Of a stretch of 34,944 nucleotides of DNA, positions 29,354-34,944 are shown in pieces. Numbering within the stretch: the first letter of the stretch is position 1; every line of letters starts with the position of its first letter. Source of the stretch: Acidobacteriota bacterium. GTDB lineage: Bacteria > Acidobacteriota > UBA4820 > DSQY01. Where the stretch lies: assembly GCA_021814085.1 (NCBI GenBank), contig JAKAJA010000001.1, positions 1 through 34,944 of the forward strand, written 5' to 3'. Position numbers and translations under genes: made by a program. Under the pieces are notes generated by a model. It was not told the origin of the DNA and did no database searches. It saw only the letters and a program-made list of their open reading frames with translations.

Positions 29354-30268
29354 TTAGCTGGCCTTGAGCAGGATGATGCCGCTCGCCGCCCGTACGTGAT
29401 CCGCCGTCACTTCGCCTGCCTTGTTGAGCCGCGCCACGCGCTGGGCCTGCGCGGCCAGCTTGGAGGCCGCCCTGAAGCTCTGGGTATGGCCGACCTTGGT
29501 GATGGCGCGCCGGGCCGCCGTGTCATGGATGTTGAGCCGGTCAAGGTATTCGGCCAGATCTGGCTCGGTAGGGTTTCCCACGGTGATGAAATAATCGACC
29601 CGGCTATACAGCTGGGCCATGCTCTCTGAGGCATTTGGCCCACGGGTGAGGGTGCGCTGGAGCTGGGGGGCACCCGCGAGTAGGAGGCCCAGTTGCTTGG
29701 TATCGAGCAGGGTGCGCATCCCCTCGAGAGCGCGCCGGTTCAGGGCGTCCGCCTCATCCAGGATGAGCAGCTTACCCTTCAGGCGCTTCTTGGCCTGCTG
29801 CATCATGACGGCGGTGGTGGCCCCGCCGCCTTCCTCGCCGAGGATAGCCTGGAGCAGGTAGAAGAGCGTTGTGGTCACGTCGCAGCGGACGAGGACAACA
29901 CCATCGTTCTCCACGTAATATTTATTGAGCGCCTCGGTCTTTCCCACACCCGGCAGGCCGATGATGACGCCGAAACCCTTGTTTTCCTGACACTCGCGGC
30001 ACACCTCGTGGATCATTAGGAGGCCCTGAGTGTCCACCGGCCCCTGGCCGATCTGGGTAATCTCCGCAAGGAACTTCTCCACCCGCCTATTCATGGTCTC
30101 TGGCGTGCTGTACGTCCCATGCCGCCAAGACGACAGGCCAGAGTCCGCGATCCCCATCTTCCGGGCCACCTCGGCCCAGGGCCACCCTCTCTGCTGGCGG
30201 TAGGCCTCAAGTTTCGCCACCAGCGTCGGGTCCGTCGCTCCCGTTCTTTGTTCTTGGTTTACCGGCAT
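29354..30268 (-). CDS. MuB-like transposition ATPase (target selection)
   Basis: 304 aa from the ATG at 30268, chosen because GAGGAGG lies just upstream. An N-terminal HTH (about 25-55: RGWPWAEVARKMGIADSGLS) is followed by an AAA+ core: Walker A GLPGVGKT at 104-111 and Walker B LLILDEADALNRRALEG at about 168-183. The C-terminal helices (RAASKLAAQAQRVARLN) match the MuB family. MuB binds DNA as filaments, presents targets to MuA and gives target immunity. It follows MuA, as in Mu. Confidence 0.9.
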   Translation of the reverse strand: MPVNQEQRTGATDPTLVAKLEAYRQQRGWPWAEVARKMGIADSGLSSWRHGTYSTPETMNRRVEKFLAEITQIGQGPVDTQGLLMIHEVCRECQENKGFGVIIGLPGVGKTEALNKYYVENDGVVLVRCDVTTTLFYLLQAILGEEGGGATTAVMMQQAKKRLKGKLLILDEADALNRRALEGMRTLLDTKQLGLLLAGAPQLQRTLTRGPNASESMAQLYSRVDYFITVGNPTEPDLAEYLDRLNIHDTAARRAITKVGHTQSFRAASKLAAQAQRVARLNKAGEVTADHVRAASGIILLKAS

Positions 30269-30315
30269 CGTCACCTCCTCTATCTCGCCCTCTCGATCAG
30301 CACTCAGCTCACATA

Positions 30316-30329
30316 CCCGCCCGTGCGGG
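30316..30329 (-). other. Small hairpin between MuA and MuB
   Basis: CCCGC (30316-30320) pairs with GCGGG (30325-30329), loop CCGT. It lies in the 84-nt gap after the MuA stop. No T tract, so probably an mRNA structure that may tune MuB translation. Confidence 0.35.
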
Positions 30330-30352
30330 CTGTTCGCATGTCACAACAAGGT

Positions 30353-32335
30353 CTAGGGTCTCGTCTCCTTGCTCTCCGGTTCTGGTTGAAAGCCCCACAG
30401 CCTGAGCACCTGGCCGCTGACCGCCGCTGCCTGGGCGGCCGTAGGGGGTAGTGCGGGGGCCTCGGCGGCCTTCCTAGCGGCCCGGCTGAGACGCCCCGTC
30501 TGCTGGATTACTGGCTGTTCTTGGCCGTTGGTGTCGCATCTTGTGATGGGGGGCAGGTAGAGCGAGAACCGGCTCTGGCGGAGCCGCTCCTTAAAGGCCT
30601 TTTCCACTGCCTTTCGCTTCCGGATAACCTCGGCCACGAGGGCCTTCTCCTCTTCGGTCTCGGCCATGGCTGGCAACGACTCCACGAGGGCGGCCTTGCA
30701 TAGAAACTGCCCCTTGCGGATCACGGTCACCGTCGCGGGATCATTGGGGTTGTAGAAGACCTCCACCGGGCACTCCAGCCCGAGCATGTTGTCGTGGTCG
30801 TAGGCGTTCCCGTGGACGGTGATTCTGCCGCCTTTCTGGATGATCCTGTTCACCTTGGGGAAGCACAGGAGGTCGAGGAGTGTCTCGTGCGGCATGACCG
30901 CCGGGCGCGCGTTCCGCATCCAGGCCTGGCTAGGCGTTAGGCCCTTGAGCCCGCGATGCTTGTGGTTGTGGTAGTGCTCCATGGCCAGCTCGAAAATGGC
31001 GCTGAACTCGTACCACATGAGCAGGGGAGGGCGCTCGTCTTCCGGTTTCCCTGCCTTTATCCATTTCTGGGTCTGAGCCACTTGAATGCTTGCAGTCTCT
31101 GGCCGGTTGGACGGCTTGTTGCCGATGTAGCCCGGCAGAAGGTTCAGGACGAACGAATAGACCGTTCGGAAACCACGCTCGATGACCTTGGACTGGCCGT
31201 GATAGGGCTGGCAGAAATGCACCTTCGTGCCGATCTCGCCGAAAAACCCCGCGCCTATGGTCTCCTCGCTCTGGTGGTAGACGAGGTGGGTTTCCCCGTT
31301 CAGATGCTTGGAGCGGTAGTCCCTCCCGTTGTCCATGAGCACGTGGTCTGGTCGGCCGCACCAAGGGAGGCCCTCTTTCTTGATGATCCCATCCCGCATG
31401 GCGCGGGCGATGCTCATGGAGTTGGGCCCGAAGTTCAGGTCGTACCCGACGAGGGCGCGGGAGCACCAGTCCATCCACCCGGTCAACCAGGGTCGCTGAA
31501 TGGTGTCGTCGGGGGCGACCACAAGGACATCTATTTGGTGGTGGTCTCCCACCCAGATCTCATTGCAGTGCTCGGGCGCAAGCCGCTGGACGTAGGCCTC
31601 GTGCCGGTCTCGGTAGGCCTTCGAGCCCTGTCGCGCATAGGTGGCGTACGCCGGGTTATCCTCAATCGCCGTGGCGATCCACCGCGCCAGGGTGGAGTAG
31701 GGCGGCGCCTGGGGGCCGAATTCGGCCCGAAGGGCGTGGTGGACCTGGATTTTCATCGGGCGCTCAGGCTGGAAGTAGAGCCGTTCGCAAAAGGCCGCGA
31801 CTTCGGGGGGGAAGTTGGTGGTGCCCTTGGTCCGACCGCTTCTATTAAGTAAGGATGGGGATGCCCCGTCGAACCGCTTCTTCCAGTTATAGAGGGTCTG
31901 CATGGTGACCTTGTGGGCCTTGGCGAATACCGTCCGCTCCGTGGTGCTGCCGAGCGCGAGCCACTCCTCCAGTAGGCGCTTGCGCCTATCGGCATCTCTG
32001 CGCTTCGGGGCCGGTGCGGCCATGTAGGAGGCCTGGCTGCCGGAGGGGGCCGGGGTGGGCAACGCCATTTGCGCCTGCACCAGCCCATCGATATGGCTGG
32101 CCAGCAGCACGTCTGACTGCTCCTTGCGATACGCCATCTGCGCATCGAGTTGCAGACATGAAACATGGACCTGCCATTTCTCCCCGTTCCGGCATGGGGC
32201 CTTCCGGGTGGCCGCGTATGTCCCTTTTGTGAGTTTCCTTGAGACGGCTTGGCGCGAGATGCCCTCTAAGGTTGCAGTTCGATCGAGGTCAAGCCAGCCT
32301 GCTTCGTCAAGTTGATTCGTCGTGGTGTCAGGCAT
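30353..32335 (-). CDS. MuA-like DDE transposase
   Basis: 660 aa, close to Mu A (663). The N-terminal Mu DNA-binding domain (about 8-60: LDLDRTATLEGISRQAVSRK) is followed by HTH segments (TVFAKAHKVTMQTLYNWKKR). The catalytic core has candidate residues Asp264 (WVGDHHQID), Asp335 (LMDNGRDY) and Glu386 (SKVIERGF). The C-terminal part is basic and helical (IRKRKAVEKAFKERLRQSRF) and would contact MuB. GAGG lies 6 nt before the ATG. The start overlaps the zinc-knuckle gene by 8 nt, and a 17-bp repeat lies at its 5' end. Confidence 0.92.
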   Translation of the reverse strand: MPDTTTNQLDEAGWLDLDRTATLEGISRQAVSRKLTKGTYAATRKAPCRNGEKWQVHVSCLQLDAQMAYRKEQSDVLLASHIDGLVQAQMALPTPAPSGSQASYMAAPAPKRRDADRRKRLLEEWLALGSTTERTVFAKAHKVTMQTLYNWKKRFDGASPSLLNRSGRTKGTTNFPPEVAAFCERLYFQPERPMKIQVHHALRAEFGPQAPPYSTLARWIATAIEDNPAYATYARQGSKAYRDRHEAYVQRLAPEHCNEIWVGDHHQIDVLVVAPDDTIQRPWLTGWMDWCSRALVGYDLNFGPNSMSIARAMRDGIIKKEGLPWCGRPDHVLMDNGRDYRSKHLNGETHLVYHQSEETIGAGFFGEIGTKVHFCQPYHGQSKVIERGFRTVYSFVLNLLPGYIGNKPSNRPETASIQVAQTQKWIKAGKPEDERPPLLMWYEFSAIFELAMEHYHNHKHRGLKGLTPSQAWMRNARPAVMPHETLLDLLCFPKVNRIIQKGGRITVHGNAYDHDNMLGLECPVEVFYNPNDPATVTVIRKGQFLCKAALVESLPAMAETEEEKALVAEVIRKRKAVEKAFKERLRQSRFSLYLPPITRCDTNGQEQPVIQQTGRLSRAARKAAEAPALPPTAAQAAAVSGQVLRLWGFQPEPESKETRP

Positions 32336-32397
32336 TTAGCGCCTCATTGGTGTGGTTGCAGTTCGATCGATCAGAAGTTGCAGTTAAAGTTGCAGTT
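32270..32397 (-). repeat. Repeat cluster around the MuA start
   Basis: GTTGCAGTT occurs on the plus strand at 32271, 32355, 32377 and 32389. Two of these copies extend to the 17-bp GGTTGCAGTTCGATCGA (32270-32286 and 32354-32370). The copies lie in different coding frames (one in MuA, three in the upstream ORF), so DNA-level constraint is more likely than protein repetition. They may be regulator or transposase-binding sites. Confidence 0.5.
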
Positions 32398-32585
32398 CGG
32401 AGGCCGTTTACACAAAGCAGACAAGCCGCCGATTTAAGGTCCTTTTTAATGAAGGTCAGCGTCGCTTCTCGCCCGAACGCTCCCGGCATGCAGACAATGC
32501 AGATCCCGTGGCTCAGGCCGCTCCGAACGAGCCGTACCAGGTCCACGCTCTGGATGCTGCCGCACCACGCGCAACAGGTGGTCAT
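32328..32585 (-). CDS. Small zinc-knuckle protein before MuA
   Basis: 85 aa, MTTCCAWCGSIQSVDLVRLV, then GICIVC and a polar C-terminus. CCAWC ... CIVC could bind zinc. Its ATG overlaps the CII-like stop (ATGA) and it overlaps the MuA start by 8 nt. Its 3' part contains three of the GTTGCAGTT copies, so part of it may be constrained as DNA. No function is recognised. Confidence 0.5.
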   Translation of the reverse strand: MTTCCAWCGSIQSVDLVRLVRSGLSHGICIVCMPGAFGREATLTFIKKDLKSAACLLCVNGLRTATLTATSDRSNCNHTNEALNA

Positions 32586-33031
32586 GCCTCGTCCTCAAAG
32601 AGGGTGGGAGCGTCATGGGAAAGGATGGCCTTCTGGAACCCTGCGGCCTTCTCCAGCTCCGCCTGGATGGCGGTGAGGGCGGCCTCGGCGCTCTGGCGGC
32701 CGTGGTAGAAGCCGCAGACGGCCTTCATGGCGGCGGCCTGGCTTGCCTGATACTCGGCCAGCTCGGCCTCGCGCGCCGCCCTCACGCGGGGCAGGCGCAC
32801 CATCACAAACCCGAGCCGTGCGGCCAGGTGCTTGAGGATGCTGTAATCGCGGGTCTTTTCCATGAGGGGGATGAGATGCTTCGAATTGATCCGGGCCTCT
32901 TCATCGAGCGGGTTGCTCAAGCGGTAGAGCGTTCCCGGCTTGACCCCGAGCGCATCCGCCAGCTCCTCGATGCCCTCGCCGCCCCTGTACCGGCGGACCG
33001 TCGCCGCAACGACCTGGTCCAATGTCTTCAC
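32582..33031 (-). CDS. CII-like phage regulator (CP76 family)
   Basis: 149 aa from a GTG at 33031, with GGAGGGGG a few nt upstream. The N-terminal ~75 residues follow the phage CII/CP76 pattern: VVAATVRRYRGGEGIEELAD, ALGVKPGTLYRLSNPLDEEA and DYSILKHLAARLGFVMV. A helical C-terminus follows (ALTAIQAELEKAAGFQKA). Such proteins bind DNA and tune early decisions. It is the second gene of the early operon. Confidence 0.7.
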   Translation of the reverse strand: MKTLDQVVAATVRRYRGGEGIEELADALGVKPGTLYRLSNPLDEEARINSKHLIPLMEKTRDYSILKHLAARLGFVMVRLPRVRAAREAELAEYQASQAAAMKAVCGFYHGRQSAEAALTAIQAELEKAAGFQKAILSHDAPTLFEDEA

Positions 33032-33048
33032 GGGTCCCCCTCCACTAC

Positions 33049-33066
33049 CGTCCGAGATGTCGGACG
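33049..33066. promoter_or_regulatory. Perfect inverted repeat upstream of the CII-like gene
   Basis: CGTCCGA (33049-33055), spacer GATG, TCGGACG (33060-33066). It lies 18 nt before the GTG, in a 163-nt gap (33032-33194) between the Ner-like and CII-like genes with no other gene seen. Candidate operator for the CII-like or Ner-like protein, or an mRNA hairpin. Confidence 0.45.
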
Positions 33067-33194
33067 TTGATTAACTCCCTGATTCCACTAATTGACTGAC
33101 GCCCCTCCAGGCCCTAGACTGAAAAGAGTGGGGCCCCCAGGAGCGACCCAGGGACCCCGTTGAGGAATGGAGGGGGAAGCATAGCGAGAGCACG

Positions 33195-33467
33195 TCACGC
33201 GGCCTTCTCCTGTGAAGGGAAGAGGACCTGCATTGGGATACCTGTAAGGTGGGCCAGCGCGGTCTCAATGCGCGCTGACCGCCAGTGCCCGTTGAGTACG
33301 GCCGACACGGCCTGCCGAGACACACCGACGCGTGTGGAGAAGGCGAAGATGGTACCGTGTGAGCCCTTGATGGCTGCCAGGCAAACCCTTCGCCGGAACT
33401 CCTTGATGGAGAGATCGGCGGGGATCATGACCGACAGCGCCGAGGCGGTCTTGTTAGAAGGGGCCAT
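33195..33467 (-). CDS. Ner-like HTH regulator, first early gene
   Basis: 90 aa from the ATG at 33467 (GTG at 33470 is an alternative; AGGAG lies 5-8 nt upstream). The HTH segment FAFSTRVGVSRQAVSAVLNG, then HWRSARIETALAHLTGIPMQ, fits Ner/Nlp or lambda-type HTH proteins. Mu Ner represses the early and repressor promoters after induction. It is transcribed divergently from the repressor from the strong promoter at 33519-33547. Confidence 0.7.
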   Translation of the reverse strand: MAPSNKTASALSVMIPADLSIKEFRRRVCLAAIKGSHGTIFAFSTRVGVSRQAVSAVLNGHWRSARIETALAHLTGIPMQVLFPSQEKAA

Positions 33468-33495
33468 CACGAACGCTCCTAATGAAGTTCGTCAC

Positions 33496-33547
33496 CGGCT
33501 CTCGTGAGCCGTAGTGATATATTAGGTTCTGCCTAACTAATTGTCAA
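33496..33547 (-). promoter_or_regulatory. Early promoter with operator-like dyads
   Basis: On the minus strand TTGACA (33542-33547), a 17-nt spacer and TAATAT (33519-33524) give a strong promoter for the early operon, starting near 33512. TTAGG-TTCTG-CCTAA (33522-33536) lies within the spacer and -10. CGGCTC-TCGT-GAGCCG (33496-33511) lies at the start site. A third half-site CCTAA is at 33478. On the plus strand TATATT (33518-33523) could be the -10 for the repressor, so the two promoters would overlap. Confidence 0.7.
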
Positions 33548-33558
33548 GGGGGTTATTA

Positions 33559-34266
33559 GTGAAACCGGAACGACTTGATTTATTAAAGGAGTTTGGCGAG
33601 CGGCTTCAGCTCTTCCGGCTTTCGCTGGGGCAGACCATGCGGGAGTTCTCGGATGTCGCCGGGATCAGCGCCCCCTCTTTGGCGGCCGTGGAAGCCGGGA
33701 AGAACTTCCTCTCCACTGAATACATCGTCCAACTCTTTCAGGCCTATGGGCTCAGCCCCACCTGGCTATTGACGGGGTACGGCCCGCGGATCGTCCAGCC
33801 GATTATCAACGGCCAGGTCGCCGAGCTGGCCGGCGAGTACAATGCCGGGTACCCATTGATCAGGGTTCCAATTCTGAGCAGCTTTCTCTCCTTGGGTGAA
33901 CCGGTTCCGCAACCCAAAGAGCGCATCAAAGATTGGGCCCAGGTGATCAAGCCCTTGGTCCCCCATCCACGTCACACCTACGGGCTGCATGCACGCGGAG
34001 ACTCGATGCACCCTATCATTCAAGATGGATGGCTTGTTTTAGTTGACACGCACGAAGATGCTATCCGCCCTTATGAGCAGCAGAGCGGCAAGCCTGTTGC
34101 CGTACGCCTTGGAGAGGGGGTGAGCATCAAGTGGATGGATGCTGGAAAGTCTGATTGGATCATTCACGCAGAGAACCAGGCCAGTGGGTTTAAGCCCCTT
34201 CGAATCCCGCGCCAGGTGGACCCGCCGGTGGTAGGCCGTGTCATTTGGTGGTGCCCTTCTATATAA
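33559..34266 (+). CDS. Phage repressor, XRE HTH with S24/LexA-type domain
   Basis: 235 aa. A GTG at 33559 is chosen since AAGGGGG lies 6 nt upstream. Residues ~12-65 form the HTH (SLGQTMREFSDVAGISAPSL). The C-terminal part is S24/LexA-like: Ser149 in ARGDSMHPIIQDGWLVLV and a candidate Lys191 in GEGVSIKW. AG dipeptides near residues 91-97 (ELAGEYNAGYP) could be cleavage sites. It would keep the prophage silent and may respond to SOS through self-cleavage. This differs from Mu c, which has no S24 domain. It is the only substantial regulator on the plus strand. Confidence 0.85.
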   Translation: MKPERLDLLKEFGERLQLFRLSLGQTMREFSDVAGISAPSLAAVEAGKNFLSTEYIVQLFQAYGLSPTWLLTGYGPRIVQPIINGQVAELAGEYNAGYPLIRVPILSSFLSLGEPVPQPKERIKDWAQVIKPLVPHPRHTYGLHARGDSMHPIIQDGWLVLVDTHEDAIRPYEQQSGKPVAVRLGEGVSIKWMDAGKSDWIIHAENQASGFKPLRIPRQVDPPVVGRVIWWCPSI

Positions 34267-34267
34267 T
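34262..34267 (+). promoter_or_regulatory. Possible -10 (TATAAT) for the terminal gene
   Basis: A perfect TATAAT overlaps the repressor stop codon, 22 nt before the ATG of the next gene. The region 17 nt upstream (TGTCAT) is a poor -35. The gene may be expressed both with the repressor and from here. Confidence 0.35.
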
Positions 34268-34288
34268 AGAAGGTGCGGGAGGCTTCTT

Positions 34289-34699
34289 ATGGGCGAGAAG
34301 AAGGGGCTCAACTTATTCACGAAGTGTTCAATCGCCTTCTTGTTAATTACCTTCCCAACCATAATGGCTATGACTATCTTTCATATGGGGCCATTTGCAG
34401 ATGAGGGAGACACTACCCCGCCGCCAAGCAAACAGGGCGCATTCTCCAGGCATGACGCAGATGAACTCGTCTCCCGTTTTAGATCAACGGGCCTTTTAAT
34501 TCGTGATGACGGCTCCAGATTTTGGGTATCTCTCCCGCACTGGTCCTACATGAATGCCCAACAGAAGGAACAATTCGCTGTTCTTTTGGACGCGTGGAGG
34601 CGCCATCATGGGCCCGCTACAGTCATTGAGATTCTCGATGCACAGAGCGGGCGTCGCCTGGCTATGTATGATTCATGGAATGGGTTCGTTGTAAATTAG
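34289..34699 (+). CDS. Small membrane protein at the phage left end
   Basis: 136 aa. The ATG at 34289 has GGGAGG 6 nt upstream. One N-terminal membrane helix (CSIAFLLITFPTIMAMTIFH) is followed by a soluble domain with ADELVSRFRSTGLLIRDDGS and ATVIEILDAQSGRRLAMYDS. The codons are less GC-rich than the late genes. It is co-directional with the repressor and likely expressed in the lysogen, so an exclusion or lysogenic-conversion role is possible. No family is recognised. Confidence 0.5.
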   Translation: MGEKKGLNLFTKCSIAFLLITFPTIMAMTIFHMGPFADEGDTTPPPSKQGAFSRHDADELVSRFRSTGLLIRDDGSRFWVSLPHWSYMNAQQKEQFAVLLDAWRRHHGPATVIEILDAQSGRRLAMYDSWNGFVVN

Positions 34700-34914
34700 G
34701 GGTGAAGATATTTAAAATGGGGTGAAAGGGGCGTGGCCTTTTCAAATTACAAATGAGAATACAGATACTCGCCCTCCAGGTTACTGCCTCCAATTCTCAT
34801 TTAAACTTGGAATGTCTTTTTCCCCAATAAACCACGCCACCGCAGTATGTTGCGCATCTCCTTTACCCCTCCTCCCGCACTCTTTCATGTTCCAATCTTT
34901 CATGCGCCCTCACA
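34700..34914 (-). repeat. Phage left terminus with inverted repeats
   Basis: Read inward from 34914 the sequence begins TGTGAGGGCGCATGAAAGAT. ATGAAAGA occurs twice, 15 nt apart. Further in, AAATGAGAAT (34751-34760) pairs with ATTCTCATTT (34793-34802), and GGCGTGG (34730-34736) with CCACGCC (34832-34838). TTTTCAAAT (34739-34747) matches the inverted ATTTGAAA sites of the right end. No gene is seen. These are probably transposase-binding sites, spread over ~200 bp as in Mu attL. Confidence 0.55.
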
Positions 34915-34944
34915 TCAGCCGGGCGAGGGCCTCCTGGCAACCCG

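Larger units (their letters stand above)
10..34914 (-). mobile_element. Mu-like transposable phage/prophage, complete
   Basis: The whole set needed for a transposable siphovirus is present: repressor, Ner-like protein, MuA- and MuB-type transposition proteins, Gam, GemA, terminases, head, tail and lysis genes. The proposed ends start TGT on both sides when read inward (plus strand from 10, minus strand from 34914) and share GCGCA, AAAGATT and GAA in the same spacing. Length is about 34.9 kb, ordinary for this group. The immediate 5-base flanks (CCTGC at 5-9, TCAGC at 34915-34919) are not identical, so the expected 5-bp target duplication is not visible. No integrase is present, as expected for replicative transposition. 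Exact termini are inferred. Confidence 0.85.

Noticed and set aside
34751..34802. AAATGAGAAT/ATTCTCATTT as an intrinsic terminator of the terminal gene
   Set aside because: The 32-nt loop is long and no T tract follows the second arm directly; transposase-binding sites are a better explanation.
1..34944. CRISPR array or defence island
   Set aside because: No regularly spaced direct repeats and no cas, restriction or toxin-antitoxin genes were recognised.

Overview
The window is essentially one complete Mu-like transposable phage or prophage with a siphovirus-type tail. It reads right to left: almost every gene is on the minus strand. The phage left (immunity) end is near 34914 and its right end near 10. 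Evidence: a MuA-type DDE transposase beside a MuB-type ATPase, a Gam homologue, GemA, a Ner-like regulator divergent from a repressor, and inverted TGT...ACA termini sharing about 20 of 29 bases. The DNA is GC-rich. The spanin pair, lipoproteins and signal peptides point to a Gram-negative host. FN3 and carboxypeptidase-regulatory-like domains would fit an Acidobacteriota-type host, but that is a guess.

Layout in phage order. (1) 34914-33050, immunity: left terminus, a small membrane protein, an S24/LexA-type repressor (plus strand), a strong divergent early promoter with operator-like dyads, and the Ner-like gene. (2) 33031-28539, transposition: CII-like regulator, a zinc-knuckle protein, MuA, MuB, a small unknown and Gam. 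(3) 28453-24207, accessory early genes: an RlpA-like murein enzyme, small DNA-binding and zinc proteins, an HNH nuclease, a multidomain fusion, GemA and a small HTH protein. Nine consecutive junctions here are 4-nt stop/start overlaps. (4) 24123-22609, a regulatory island: a promoter and terminator bound a ~75-nt RNA that is complementary to the leader of the downstream Rha antirepressor-type operon. This looks like a C4-type antisense RNA switch. A BamE-like lipoprotein follows, then an intrinsic terminator.

(5) 22534-13825, head: small and large terminase, portal, Mu F-like head protein, protease with nested scaffold, major capsid protein, connectors, HK97 gp10-like and DUF3168-like proteins. 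(6) 13824-8353, a block inside the tail module: four proteins with signal peptides or membrane anchors (two FN3-like), a membrane coiled-coil protein, a lytic transglycosylase, a holin-like/outer-membrane-barrel fusion, overlapping spanins and a small unknown. (7) 8342-168, tail: tube protein, two chaperone ORFs linked by a T TTT TTC slippery site, tape measure, a minor tail protein, and a 1331-aa tail-tip protein ending in an intein-like Hint domain.

How it works together: the repressor and Ner-like protein choose between lysogeny and the early transcript. MuA and MuB transpose the genome. Early and middle regulators, including the RNA-controlled Rha operon, lead to late expression. A 19-bp repeat sits at nearly the same distance upstream of two late genes and may be a late control element. 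The most interesting elements are the C4-like RNA switch, the tail-tip Hint domain, the exported-protein block and the holin/barrel fusion.
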